From: an uncultured Blastocatellia bacterium
GTDB lineage: Bacteria; Acidobacteriota; Blastocatellia; Chloracidobacteriales; Chloracidobacteriaceae
Assembly: GCA_937934745.1 (NCBI GenBank)
Contig: CALGZC010000015.1
Location: forward strand, 1 to 61,061
Direction: 5' to 3'
DNA: 61,061 nucleotides
In this document: positions 52,692-61,061 of the stretch, one piece after another
Position numbering within the stretch: position 1 is the first letter of the stretch
Layout of the letters: each line of letters begins with the position of its first letter
The notes under the pieces: model-generated
What the model was told of the DNA's origin: nothing
Database searches by the model: none
Seen by the model: only the letters and a program-made list of their open reading frames with translations
Program-made: the position numbers and the translations under genes

Positions 52692-53612
52692 GTGCTCCGC
52701 GTCCTGACAGCGCACAAAGCAATCTGCGGCGGACAACGCAGGCGGTTAGGCTGCTGGGCGGCGGCACTCTCTCTGGTGTGGAGTTGGAACTGGGTGGCCT
52801 GGGTCACGCCGGCATCGGTCGCCGCCCAACAGCGTCCGCTGATTACCGAAGATGTGGATATTGTGGAAAGCGGGCGTGTGCGTCTTCAGATTGGAGCCGG
52901 TTTCTTCCAACAACAACGCTTTGGTTTGTCAGGCCTGCGTGGCGACCTCTTCCGACCGATAACGTTGGGGCTGCACTTCGGTCTCAACACCAACGTTGGT
53001 TTTTCTGTTGAAGGCAGTGTACGCGACTACCTAAGTATTCGCGAGCGCGGCCCGAACCCTATTCCACTCGCCGTTCCTCCCGGTGCTGCTTCGACGTCAG
53101 GCGCAGGTGATTTCCTTCTCTGGACCAAAATTAAGCTGCGCAAGGAAACACCCCGTGCGCCGAGTCTTGGGGTGCGGTTCGGCGTACAACTCCCTAGCAG
53201 CGACCAGTCGCGCGGGATCGGCACGAATACAACCAATGTGTTGGCAGCGGTCCTGGTCGGCAAACAGTTGGCACAAAAACGCCTCAACGTCTTCGGCAAT
53301 ATCGGCGTCGGGATTTTGTCCAGTACGGTGACACCGGGCGCACAACAAGACGTATTGACCTACGGGGCGGCAACTGTCTACCGTGTCGCGGAGCGGCTGG
53401 ATGTGTTCGGTGAAATAGCCGGACGCTACAATCCGCGTCCCCCGGCACCGGGCCTAGAGAGCCAGGCGCAGATACGCCTTGGGGCGCGGCTGCGCACGGC
53501 GGGTTTTCAGTGGGATGTGGCCGGCGTCGCCGGGCTGACCCAATTCAGCCCCCGTAGCGGTGTAGTGTTTGGAGCGACCTATGAATTCAGGGGCTTTGAA
53601 CCGATTCGATAG
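52692..53612 (+). CDS. predicted outer-membrane beta-barrel protein
   Basis: A ~306-residue protein with a signal peptide (cleaving near ASVAAQQ) and alternating hydrophobic strands through to the end (VRLQIGAGFFQQQ, GLHFGLNTNVGFSVEGSV, LGVRFGVQLP, LNVFGNIGVGILS). The layout resembles the MetA-pathway/transporter-like family of small barrels, but I cannot assign it. A GAGG sequence favours GTG 52692; GTG 52686 is also possible. Ligand unknown. Confidence 0.65.
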   Translation: MLRVLTAHKAICGGQRRRLGCWAAALSLVWSWNWVAWVTPASVAAQQRPLITEDVDIVESGRVRLQIGAGFFQQQRFGLSGLRGDLFRPITLGLHFGLNTNVGFSVEGSVRDYLSIRERGPNPIPLAVPPGAASTSGAGDFLLWTKIKLRKETPRAPSLGVRFGVQLPSSDQSRGIGTNTTNVLAAVLVGKQLAQKRLNVFGNIGVGILSSTVTPGAQQDVLTYGAATVYRVAERLDVFGEIAGRYNPRPPAPGLESQAQIRLGARLRTAGFQWDVAGVAGLTQFSPRSGVVFGATYEFRGFEPIR

Positions 53613-53720
53613 CTGCGGTCACGGCTGCCTGGCGTGTGGCGTGAGGCTTGACCGCCCCTGCTTGCCTGTATGCTGCGGTGCCATTCGCCCCGCACCTGTA
53701 TCTTCCCTCGGTGATGCCTG

Positions 53721-54134
53721 ATGAGCGCCAATGCCCTCAAGCGGATTGAGCTTGAAATTCCTGTCGCGCACGACAAAGAGCTGGAAGCTGCCAAGGTGGC
53801 GGAACAACTGGCGGGGGAGATGCAGTTTGCTTCTGAGTGTGTGGATGAAATCAAGCTGGCGTTAATAGAGGGCATTATCAACGCTTTTGAGCACAGCGGT
53901 AGCCAAATTCCGAAAGTGCATGTGGAGTTCGTCGTCCACGACGGGGAGATCGAAGTCGTGGTGCAGGACTTCGGACAGGGTTTTGATCCGTCGGCTAAAC
54001 CAAGTGTGCGTCCGCTGCAAAAACGCGGCTATGGCCGCTTGCTGATAGAAAGCCTGATGGATGAAGTGAATTACATCACCGGTCCCCAGGGGACGCGACT
54101 TGTGATGAAAAAACGACTCTCAAGGTGCGCCTGA
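53721..54134 (+). CDS. RsbW-like anti-sigma factor / Ser-protein kinase (HATPase_c_2)
   Basis: A 137-residue GHKL-fold kinase. The N box EIKLALIEGIINAFEH, G1 box VQDFGQGFDP and G2-like region KRGYGRLLIESLMDEV mark the RsbW/SpoIIAB family, which phosphorylate a STAS protein or bind a sigma factor. The following genes encode a STAS antagonist and an RsbU-type phosphatase, completing a partner-switching module. No sigma factor gene is adjacent, so the output may be another protein. Confidence 0.88.
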   Translation: MSANALKRIELEIPVAHDKELEAAKVAEQLAGEMQFASECVDEIKLALIEGIINAFEHSGSQIPKVHVEFVVHDGEIEVVVQDFGQGFDPSAKPSVRPLQKRGYGRLLIESLMDEVNYITGPQGTRLVMKKRLSRCA

Positions 54135-54282
54135 GCTGGTTGTCGAGCACAGGTGGCGGCAAGGACGACGGTTCCCAGTTCGAGGCCCGTTCAGATCGGT
54201 CAACACCAGCAAGACACAGGCCCAGAAAGACACAGGGCAGACCAGGAACCAGGGGCTAAGTGGTGCGTTCACCGGCGTTGTT

Positions 54283-54630
54283 ATGAGCAATGAAGTTTTC
54301 AAAGTAACCAGCCGCCAGGCGGGCGACGCGATTGTGATTGCCGTTCAGGGGTACATCAACAACCTGGCCGGCGAAAAAATCCTTGATGAGTTCAATCGGT
54401 GGGTGGTGGAGGGACACCGGCGGTTTGTCCTCAATCTTGAGAAAACCCAACTCGTCAACAGCATTGGCGTCTCCATCCTGATCGAAATGATTGAGAAGGC
54501 ACAGGAACTCAACGGCTCGATTGCCTTCTGCTGCTTATTGCCGATTATTGCCAAAACCTTCAAAATCATGGGGTTGACACAATACGCTCGAGTGTACGAA
54601 ACGGAAGCTGAGGCCCTGGCCGGCGAATAG
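54283..54630 (+). CDS. STAS-domain anti-sigma factor antagonist (RsbV/SpoIIAA-like)
   Basis: A 115-residue STAS protein. The phosphorylatable Ser region is QLVNSIGVSILIEM, with Ser in the expected N-S-x-G-V/I-S context, after a beta strand RFVLNLEKT. Phosphorylation by the kinase upstream would release or block its partner; the phosphatase downstream would reverse this. A 148-base gap with a near-tandem AAGACACAGG repeat precedes it. Confidence 0.9.
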   Translation: MSNEVFKVTSRQAGDAIVIAVQGYINNLAGEKILDEFNRWVVEGHRRFVLNLEKTQLVNSIGVSILIEMIEKAQELNGSIAFCCLLPIIAKTFKIMGLTQYARVYETEAEALAGE

Positions 54631-54673
54631 CTCGGCGCTGCCGCGTGCGCCTCCTTCCGGTAGGTAATTCACG

Positions 54674-56470
54674 ATGTCGCTTCCGTCCACTGCCCTGCCC
54701 GCTTCATCCGTCATGATTAGCGAAGAGCGTATCGAGCGCTTGCTCTACAGTCTGTCGGCGCTGGCTGACATCGGTGAGGCGACAACCGCCGGCGGCAGTT
54801 TTGAGACGACGGCACGCGAGCTGCTGCACCTGATTTTGGGGACGTTAGCGACCTCGAAAGGAGCTATTTTACTCTACGACGCCACGGCGGAGCAGTTGCG
54901 CCCAGTTGTTGTGCGCGGCATTGAATCGCCACCCTCGATACCGCTGCCTTCCGCTACGGCTGAGTGGCTGCGCACGTATCTCAAGCCGCTCGATCTGCTC
55001 ACCGGAAATCATCCCCTTGGTGAGCCGTCCGGCCCTACCGTCCCCACCACCCTCCAGGCCCGGTTGTGGATGCCGCTTGTGGTCGGGGGACGGCTGGTGG
55101 GCGTCCTCAGCCTGGGCGACAAGTTCGGGCACGGCGACTATACCTCGGACGACTTACAGTTGTTGGCCACCATGGCCCAGCACGCTTCGCTGGCACTTTA
55201 CAACTTCCAGATCATTGGCGAACTGCGTGAAGCAAATTTTCGGCTCAACCGAAAGGTGCTGGAAATGCAGTCGCTCTACGATGTCGGGCTGGCGATTGGC
55301 GCGCTGCATGAGTTAGACCCGATGGCGAACGAGATCATCCAGCGAGCGGTGATGTTGCTTGATGCCAGCGAAGGGGTGTTGTTTTCCCTTGAAAAGGGTG
55401 GCTTGCGGGTGGCCGCCTCGTTCGGTTTAGACGCCGAGTATCCGCTAAAAGCACTGCTTCCGTTGGGACAGGTTCGTCCACGCGAGATCCATGAGGTTGT
55501 CATCGCGGCCCAGCGCGGATGCCGCCTCAACTGTCGCGAGCAGGGCGGCGCGAAAAACTACGCCATCCTGCCGCTCATCGTCAGTGGGCAGGTCGTCGGC
55601 GCGCTGATGGTCTGCGACAAGCAAACTAGGGAGGGCTACGCGCCCTTCACCGAAGAAGACGAGCAGTTTTTGTCGGCCTTGGCGACGCAGGCCGCCATTG
55701 CCATTGAAAATGCCCGGCTGCATCAAGAAGCCATTGAGAAAGAGCGCATTGAGAAAGAGCTCGAAGTTGCAGCCACCATTCAGCGACGCATACTCCCCGA
55801 CAGTTCGCCGGTGCTCGAGACGGTTGAAACAATCGGCGTCAACCTCTCGTGCCGCCAGGTGGGCGGCGATTACTACGACTACATTTGTTTCGACGAGCCG
55901 AAACTCGGTCTTGTCATTGCCGACGTATCGGGCAAGGGCACGCCTGCTGCGCTGCTGGTTTCTACCTTGCAGGCCAGTTTCCGGGCATTGGTCGAAAGTT
56001 ATGATCTGGCAGAGACGGTGACACGTCTCAACAAAGTCATTTATAAGGCTTCGCCGTCGTATAACTACATCACATTCTTTTATGGCGTCCTCGATCTGGA
56101 AACCCGCCTCTTTCGTTCCATCAACGCCGGTCACAACGCGCCTCTTCTTTATCGTCCGCACAGTGATGCGTGGGTGCGCTTTGCCGGTGGCGGCTTCTGC
56201 TTAGGGATGTTTGATTGGGGTACCTATGAAGTGCAGGAAACCCAGCTTGAGCCGGGTGACCTACTCTTTCTGTACACGGACGGCGTCACAGAGGCAACCA
56301 ACGTGCAGGGGGAAGAGTTCGGCGAGCACCGCGTACGGGAGCTGCTGGCGCAGCACGCACACGTGCCACTCCAGGAACTCTCAGCCCGCTTGTCGGCCGC
56401 CATCCAAGATTTTGTTGGGGACGCTCCCCAGCACGACGACTTGACCTATGTTATTGCCCGGGTCAAGTGA
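54674..56470 (+). CDS. GAF-GAF-PP2C (SpoIIE/RsbU-type) phosphatase
   Basis: A 598-residue phosphatase. Two GAF domains (~20-170 and ~195-345) sense small ligands; a short coiled linker (KERIEKELEVAATIQRRILP) leads to a SpoIIE-like PP2C domain (~375-598) with GGDYYDY near 395, VIADVSGKGTPAALL near 415, and FLYTDGVTEATN. It would dephosphorylate the STAS protein just upstream. With RsbW- and STAS-like genes it forms a signal-controlled switch. Confidence 0.92.
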   Translation: MSLPSTALPASSVMISEERIERLLYSLSALADIGEATTAGGSFETTARELLHLILGTLATSKGAILLYDATAEQLRPVVVRGIESPPSIPLPSATAEWLRTYLKPLDLLTGNHPLGEPSGPTVPTTLQARLWMPLVVGGRLVGVLSLGDKFGHGDYTSDDLQLLATMAQHASLALYNFQIIGELREANFRLNRKVLEMQSLYDVGLAIGALHELDPMANEIIQRAVMLLDASEGVLFSLEKGGLRVAASFGLDAEYPLKALLPLGQVRPREIHEVVIAAQRGCRLNCREQGGAKNYAILPLIVSGQVVGALMVCDKQTREGYAPFTEEDEQFLSALATQAAIAIENARLHQEAIEKERIEKELEVAATIQRRILPDSSPVLETVETIGVNLSCRQVGGDYYDYICFDEPKLGLVIADVSGKGTPAALLVSTLQASFRALVESYDLAETVTRLNKVIYKASPSYNYITFFYGVLDLETRLFRSINAGHNAPLLYRPHSDAWVRFAGGGFCLGMFDWGTYEVQETQLEPGDLLFLYTDGVTEATNVQGEEFGEHRVRELLAQHAHVPLQELSARLSAAIQDFVGDAPQHDDLTYVIARVK

Positions 56471-56502
56471 GATGTCAGATGCCCGGCGAAAGGTGACGGT
56501 CT

Positions 56503-58404
56503 ATGGCACCACGTGTGTTGTCCCGGCTAAAGCCAAGCCCTCTGTCCGCCGCAATATGGCTGCTCGTTATGGCCGGGGCGTTGGTCACGGCTTCTGACCA
56601 ACAGACAAACGCCAACGATGGACTGGCCCTGGCACGCGTCCTGCCGAAGGGTGCCCTGGCTTACCTACAGGTACGTGATGGGCGTCAGTTGTTTGCCCGC
56701 TGGCAGCGATCACCGGTTCGCAACCGATACTACGCAAGCGACAGCTACCGCGCTTTTCGCCGCTCGCGGTTATGGGCCAAGCTCAATGAGCGCCTAACCG
56801 AGTTTGAAACCGGGGCCGGCCTGACGCTGACCGAAGACACAATCGCGCGCCTGATCGGCAAGACAACGGCCGTTGCGCTCTACGATATGGGCAAGTTGGA
56901 GTTGGTGGCGGTCACCGAACTGTCGGCGGCGCAGGCGGTAACAACGCCGCTGCTGGCCCAGAAGGCGCAGTTTGAGATGCGGGCCACACCGAGCGGACAG
57001 CCTTATCTGGTGCGTGAATTGGCGACCGATAGCGGAAGGCGACGGCAGGGCCTTTGTGTGGCGATGCCGCCCGGCAAGTTGATCGTGACCACAACGGAAG
57101 CGCTCATGCAACGCACGCTGGACAACTTAGGCGGTCAAAGTGACGATCACTTGCTGGCAACCATGGCTGCAACCCTGGCCGTTGCCGACGACTTTACGCC
57201 ACACGACCTAACGCTTTGGACCGATCTGCCCCGTCTCCGCCAACAGGTCTACTTCGGCTACTACTGGATTCAAGGAGCGAAAGCAACGGCGCTCAATGGC
57301 ATCGAAGCGACCCTGGCGGACATCGAGTTTACAACCGATGGCATTCAGGAGCGCCGCTGGTCGCTGACCACCGGACATCCGCAACCGGCGGCGGTCACCG
57401 CTGAGCAACAAACAGCCGTCGAACAGTTGCTCGGTGCAGCGCCCTTTGCCGTTGTTGAGACCTGGCCGGAAAATGCGGCAGAACGTGTTGCGCCGCTGGT
57501 CGTCCAGGCTGTGGCCCTGTCACCACCCCGGACGGACAGTGTGCTCCGCACAGAGGTTCGGAATGTTGATGACGATGTCGCCGAGCTTGCCGGCCGGCAA
57601 GGACGTTACCAAAAGCTGGATGCGCGTTTTGACCGCGACCTAGACGATCCGAATGCACCGGCAGTCTCTGGGACACGTCCGACTACGCCTCTACGGCCAC
57701 CGAATCCATTGGAGGCGGAGCTGGTGCTGCTGTTGCGCGCCGCCCAACCGACCTGTGTCGTGCGACTTGGTGCAACCAAAGCTGACGGCCGGTCGCCATT
57801 TGTGACCTTCGAACGCGCCGTTGCGATTTGCTGCGCACGGCCGTTGGACGTCAAGGCGTATGAATCACTCATGGCACGCGCCATCCAACAACGCTACTTT
57901 GTCGCCGGAACCCTGCCGCCCGTTGGATGGGAAACTTCCCCCGGCGGCGTGACGGTGCCCCGCGCCAAGACTGCCCTGGAACGCTGTGGCGCGTATTTCC
58001 TCAGCCGAGGCGTCATGGTCATCGCCAGCTCGGCCGCTTATGCAGAATACCTCAAGGCGCGCCTGACAAAGGCAGAACGAACGGACAGCGCAGTGACGTA
58101 CAACCCCTCTGCCCAGCGGCAAGCCGTCGTGCGGTTACGCGCCCTTGCACCGGATTATCGGCGTGTTGTCCGCATGATCCATCCCCAGGCCGGCACGGGA
58201 CTGACCCCGTTGGAAGACACCACCGGAGATGAGTCGGTGGCCTTTCTGGAGCAGAACATCCCCTCACTCCTGACCGTTGTGGAGTCGTTTGATGTCGTAA
58301 CAATGGCGGCCGTCGCCGAGAATAACCGGCTCGTTGAGCACATTCACTATCGATTCACGCCGTCAACTGTGACCGGTGAACCCGTTCTTGTGCCTGGGCA
58401 GTGA
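56503..58404 (+). CDS. large secreted protein of unknown function
   Basis: A 633-residue protein. A basic start and hydrophobic stretch (PLSAAIWLLVMAGALVTAS) form a signal peptide. The mature part begins LARVLPKGALAYLQVRDG, an opening shared by DUF3352-like exported proteins, with later blocks such as IARLIGKTTAVALYD and VIASSAAYAEYLKARL. No catalytic motif recognised. A GAAAGGTGA ribosome-binding site precedes ATG 56503. It follows the RsbU-like gene by 32 bases and may belong to the same unit. Confidence 0.65.
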   Translation: MAPRVLSRLKPSPLSAAIWLLVMAGALVTASDQQTNANDGLALARVLPKGALAYLQVRDGRQLFARWQRSPVRNRYYASDSYRAFRRSRLWAKLNERLTEFETGAGLTLTEDTIARLIGKTTAVALYDMGKLELVAVTELSAAQAVTTPLLAQKAQFEMRATPSGQPYLVRELATDSGRRRQGLCVAMPPGKLIVTTTEALMQRTLDNLGGQSDDHLLATMAATLAVADDFTPHDLTLWTDLPRLRQQVYFGYYWIQGAKATALNGIEATLADIEFTTDGIQERRWSLTTGHPQPAAVTAEQQTAVEQLLGAAPFAVVETWPENAAERVAPLVVQAVALSPPRTDSVLRTEVRNVDDDVAELAGRQGRYQKLDARFDRDLDDPNAPAVSGTRPTTPLRPPNPLEAELVLLLRAAQPTCVVRLGATKADGRSPFVTFERAVAICCARPLDVKAYESLMARAIQQRYFVAGTLPPVGWETSPGGVTVPRAKTALERCGAYFLSRGVMVIASSAAYAEYLKARLTKAERTDSAVTYNPSAQRQAVVRLRALAPDYRRVVRMIHPQAGTGLTPLEDTTGDESVAFLEQNIPSLLTVVESFDVVTMAAVAENNRLVEHIHYRFTPSTVTGEPVLVPGQ

Positions 58405-58495
58405 AACCCAAGTCTGAAAACCTGGGCGTGAACCTTGGGCAGGGAAACTGCGCAGCTGGATCAGGGGTTTGGGGGAGGCGTAGGGCAACGCCAAG

Positions 58496-58518
58496 GGCCG
58501 TGTATCACTGCCACGGCC
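58496..58518. terminator. weak candidate terminator hairpin between converging genes
   Basis: GGCCGTG (58496-58502) and CACGGCC (58512-58518) form a perfect 7-bp stem between the secreted protein gene and merR, which converge here. Neither side has a T tract. Confidence 0.3.
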
Positions 58519-58564
58519 AGATCGCAGTAGGCTGGCCTGAACGGTGTGTCATCTTCAAACGGCC

Positions 58565-59053
58565 TCAGCAGGGGTCAGCGCGCAGCACCGCGAGAATCTC
58601 TTCCAGCCCAGCGCGAACCCGCCGAAGCGTCGCCAAGACTTCCGTCGGGGATGCTGTTGCCTGTGCTTCTGCCACTGCCTCACCGGACAGGGGGGCGGGT
58701 GTGGTCTCGGCCGGGCGTTCCATCGGTACGACCTTGAGACGGTTAGCCGCAGCACGTTCGGCTGAAAGTCGCTTTTTGGCGCCGGCGATGGTAAACCCTT
58801 CGTCTTCCCGGAGCGATTTGATGCGCAGAGCAATTTCGACATCTTTGCGCCGGTACAAACGTTGTCCGGCTGCGCTTTTCTGCGGCGCGAGTTGTGGGAA
58901 TTCCTGCTCCCAGTAGCGGAGAACATGTGGCTCGACACCGACAATCTCGCAGACCTCGCCGATTTTGAAGTACAACTTATCAGGAATGGAAACCTTTCCA
59001 CGTGGCGTCTCGACGGTATATACAGTTTTTCGACCTTCGGAGGAATACGCCAT
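58565..59053 (-). CDS. MerR-family transcriptional regulator
   Basis: A 162-residue regulator. [28 protein letters not shown] is the MerR helix-turn-helix, followed by [26 protein letters not shown] and a charged linker. The C-terminal ~60 residues are Ala/Glu-rich with a last helix ([18 protein letters not shown]); no metal-binding Cys set is present except a final Cys, so the ligand is unknown. It resembles the uncharacterised MerR-like group with an unusual ~25-residue extension before the HTH. Confidence 0.9.
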   Translation of the reverse strand: MAYSSEGRKTVYTVETPRGKVSIPDKLYFKIGEVCEIVGVEPHVLRYWEQEFPQLAPQKSAAGQRLYRRKDVEIALRIKSLREDEGFTIAGAKKRLSAERAAANRLKVVPMERPAETTPAPLSGEAVAEAQATASPTEVLATLRRVRAGLEEILAVLRADPC

Positions 59054-59213
59054 ACTTGAACCTCGCGGCGCCAGACACAGGAAGTAACCACACGACGACG
59101 TGCTCTGAGTATTCTCAAATGTTAGGATTCATCCTCTTGAGCGTCAACGATTTCATCGAGTCAGCGCCTATGCCGACGTGACGGCGTAGGTAGGTGAAAA
59201 AGGGAGAACCGGC

Positions 59214-59729
59214 ATGCTTGATGAGGCTGCTTACATCTATGACGACGGCACCCATGCCGACGAAGTCAGTCAACTCCAGGCGTTCTTTTTGGGTCTCAAG
59301 GTGGAATGCCAAACAATCAACGTTGCCGAGGATGAAGCGGCGCGGCAGACAACGGCAACTTGGGTCGCACATGTACCGAATCCCTTCCCCATTGTGCGTA
59401 TCGGCGAGAAGATTCGTGCGCTGTTTTTCAATGCCAGACCTGAGACCCTCGCCCCGGCCTATGCCCCGGGCGTCGGCACACCACTGACCGGTCAGACAGT
59501 GACGGTCTATAGCGCCAACTGGTGTCCCGATTGCCATCAGCTTGAAACCTACCTCCAGCAGATCGGCACGACGTATGAAAAGATCAACATCGAACAGACG
59601 GCCGGTGCGCCGGAACAAATCGTGCAGTGGAGTGGCGGTCGGCGGGTTGTCCCAACGGTCAAGATCGGCAATGCTGCCCTACTTTTCAACCCCAGTCCGC
59701 AGGTACTAGGGCGACTGTTGGGTTGTTAG
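59214..59729 (+). CDS. tandem glutaredoxin-like protein, only the second copy with CPDC
   Basis: A 171-residue protein. The C-terminal half is a glutaredoxin: VTVYSANWCPDCHQLETYL, RRVVPTVKIGNAALLFNPSPQVL. The N-terminal half repeats the pattern without a redox Cys pair (AAYIYDDGTHADEVSQLQAF, then FPIVRIGEKIRALFFNARPE), so the gene seems to arise from an internal duplication followed by loss of the active site. GGGAGAA precedes ATG 59214. It may act on disulfides or glutathione; the inert half may bind a partner. Confidence 0.8.
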   Translation: MLDEAAYIYDDGTHADEVSQLQAFFLGLKVECQTINVAEDEAARQTTATWVAHVPNPFPIVRIGEKIRALFFNARPETLAPAYAPGVGTPLTGQTVTVYSANWCPDCHQLETYLQQIGTTYEKINIEQTAGAPEQIVQWSGGRRVVPTVKIGNAALLFNPSPQVLGRLLGC

Positions 59730-59761
59730 CCGGTCCAAATGCGGCTTGCTGTGCTTGGCTA

Positions 59762-59770
59762 CCCCCCCCC
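59762..59770. repeat. nine-base C tract in the fabF upstream region
   Basis: An uninterrupted C run lies about 25 bases before the fabF start, in the 65-base gap after the glutaredoxin gene. Such tracts can change length by slippage. Confidence 0.85.
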
Positions 59771-59794
59771 TCCGAACCTTGGCATTGATGAGAT

Positions 59795-61048
59795 ATGAAC
59801 GCATCCATCCAGAAAAGACGTGTCGTCGTCACCGGTATTGGGTTGGTCACGCCGATCGGCAACACCCGTGAAGAAAACTGGCAGGCCCTGCTGGCCGGCC
59901 GTTCCGGGGCAGGGTCGATCACCCGCTTCGACGCAAGTGGCTACAGTGTTCGCTTTGCAGCAGAAGTCAAGGATTTCGACCCACGTCGGTACTTTGACGC
60001 CCGTGAAGTCAAGCGTACTGCACCGTACATTCACTATGCGGTTGCTGCGGCTGAAGAAGCCCTGGCAGATAGTCGGCTTGACTTATCCCGACTGGACCGG
60101 CGACGGTGCGGCGTTTATGTCAGCAGTGGGATTGGTGGCTTCAACGTCATTGAGCGCGAGCACGCCCGCCTGCTCGATGAAGGTCCACGACACCTCTCGC
60201 CATACTTCATGGTCGCTTTCCTGGTCAACATGGCCGCCGGTCACATTGCAATTCGCCATGGTTTACAAGGTCCGAGCGGGGCAACGGCGACCGCCTGTGC
60301 TGCCGGCGTGCATGCTATTGGTGAGGCGTTTCGGATCGTTCAGCGTGGTGAAGCCGATGTCATGGTCTGCGGGGGAACGGAGGGCGCGATTACGCCGATG
60401 GGTGTCAGCGGTTTTTCGGCAGCGAAGGCGATGTCCACGCGCAATGATGACCCGCAACGTGCATCGCGGCCCTTTGATGCCGAGCGGGATGGCTTCCTGC
60501 TGGGGGAGGGTGCCGGAATCCTAGTGCTTGAAGCCTACGAGCACGCGGCGGCGCGTGGGGCGACGATGTATGCAGAGTTGGTCGGCTACGGCCTGAGCGG
60601 TGATGCCTACCACATCACAGCGCCAGCCCCGGCAGGAGAGGGCATGTACCAGATGATGCTCGCCACCTTGCGGGATGCCGGCATCGCCCCTGAGCAGGTG
60701 GACTACATCAACGCGCATGGGACTTCGACGCCGTACAATGACAAATTTGAAACCCTCGCCATCAAACGGGCGTTTGGGGCGCACGCCTACCGTTTGGCTG
60801 TTAGTTCGACCAAGTCTATGACCGGCCACACGCTGGGTGCAGCGGGTGGGATCGAAGCCTGCTACAGTGCTCTGGCCGTGGCACGGCAGGTCATCCCGCC
60901 AACCATCAACTACGAGACCCCAGACCCCGAATGTGACCTCGACTACACGCCGAATAAACCGCGCCCAGCAAAGATTGACTATGCCCTTTCAAATGCTGCC
61001 GGATTTGGCGGCACCAACGGCGGCCTCCTGTTCAAGCGTTTGGAGTAA
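59795..61048 (+). CDS. fabF: beta-ketoacyl-ACP synthase II
   Basis: A 417-residue condensing enzyme of fatty acid elongation. The catalytic triad is visible: Cys in TATACAAGVHAIGEA, His in NAHGTSTPYND, and His in KSMTGHTLGAAGG. RVVVTGIGLVTPIGNT opens and NAAGFGGTNGGLLFKRLE closes the protein as in FabF. It is complete, ending 13 bases before the window ends. No acpP lies directly upstream, where it often does; instead there is a glutaredoxin gene. Confidence 0.96.
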   Translation: MNASIQKRRVVVTGIGLVTPIGNTREENWQALLAGRSGAGSITRFDASGYSVRFAAEVKDFDPRRYFDAREVKRTAPYIHYAVAAAEEALADSRLDLSRLDRRRCGVYVSSGIGGFNVIEREHARLLDEGPRHLSPYFMVAFLVNMAAGHIAIRHGLQGPSGATATACAAGVHAIGEAFRIVQRGEADVMVCGGTEGAITPMGVSGFSAAKAMSTRNDDPQRASRPFDAERDGFLLGEGAGILVLEAYEHAAARGATMYAELVGYGLSGDAYHITAPAPAGEGMYQMMLATLRDAGIAPEQVDYINAHGTSTPYNDKFETLAIKRAFGAHAYRLAVSSTKSMTGHTLGAAGGIEACYSALAVARQVIPPTINYETPDPECDLDYTPNKPRPAKIDYALSNAAGFGGTNGGLLFKRLE

Positions 61049-61061
61049 GCCTTCGTAGCAG

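Noticed and set aside
54135-54282. Small gene between the RsbW-like and STAS genes
   Set aside because: No open frame with a start and ribosome-binding site; only an imperfect AAGACACAGG repeat is present.

Overview
The window is about 61 kb of GC-rich bacterial chromosome. It most probably comes from an acidobacterium, and my best guess is the Chloracidobacterium/Blastocatellia side of the Acidobacteriota. This rests on a ~1,200-residue TonB-dependent receptor with an N-terminal carboxypeptidase-regulatory-like domain, a large Omp85 protein, many Ser/Thr-kinase and TPR proteins, a tetraether-synthase-like radical SAM enzyme, and a V4R protein beside a bilin-reductase-like protein. No database was searched, so the taxonomy is an inference. 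The organism is Gram-negative-type (Omp85, TonB receptor, PilT) and uses the DXP isoprenoid route and type II fatty acid synthesis. I see no prophage, transposase or CRISPR array.

Layout. 1-400 reads like a compact structured RNA with no protein; an IscB-type omega RNA/HEARO relative is one guess. 1.0-7.9 kb: TonB-dependent receptor, PilZ protein, TMTC-like TPR membrane protein, DUF2752 protein. 8.1-11.1 kb: Ser/Thr kinase, PerR-like repressor and rubrerythrin, with two matching 15-bp palindromes in front of the last two. 11.3-19.5 kb: alkyltransferase-like protein, threonine aldolase, phosphate permease, divergent glmU and glmM, then DUF362, mpg, a PNPOx-like protein and a SemiSWEET. 19.6-23.2 kb, leftward: bilin-reductase-like protein, V4R-like protein, small protein, ParA-type ATPase and a frameshifted membrane-protein pseudogene. 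23.3-28.1 kb: gamma carbonic anhydrase, membrane protein, PAP2 phosphatase, ComF, a VWA-like lipoprotein and a small membrane protein.

28.5-37 kb: Omp85 protein; then a tight leftward unit of atpC, Lgt-like protein, Tes-like radical SAM and hotdog thioesterase, which looks like a lipid-remodelling cassette; OsmC; tRNA-Gly(CCC); a secreted subtilase with a strong terminator. 37.3-50.2 kb: TPR/sigma-54 activator, ChrA, PilT, FabD, Dxr, a strictosidine-synthase-like protein, DoxX, a one-domain asparaginase homologue, CoaX and LysC. 50.2-61 kb: Uma2 and two unknown proteins, then SPOR protein, a beta-barrel protein, an RsbW/STAS/RsbU-type partner-switching module, a large secreted unknown, MerR, a double glutaredoxin and FabF.

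A recurring oddity is a set of short tandem duplications (11-20 bp) at gene borders. One of them has frameshifted a gene. The regions most worth experimental attention are the ParA/V4R/bilin-reductase-like cluster, the Lgt-like/Tes-like cassette, and the candidate RNA at the left edge.
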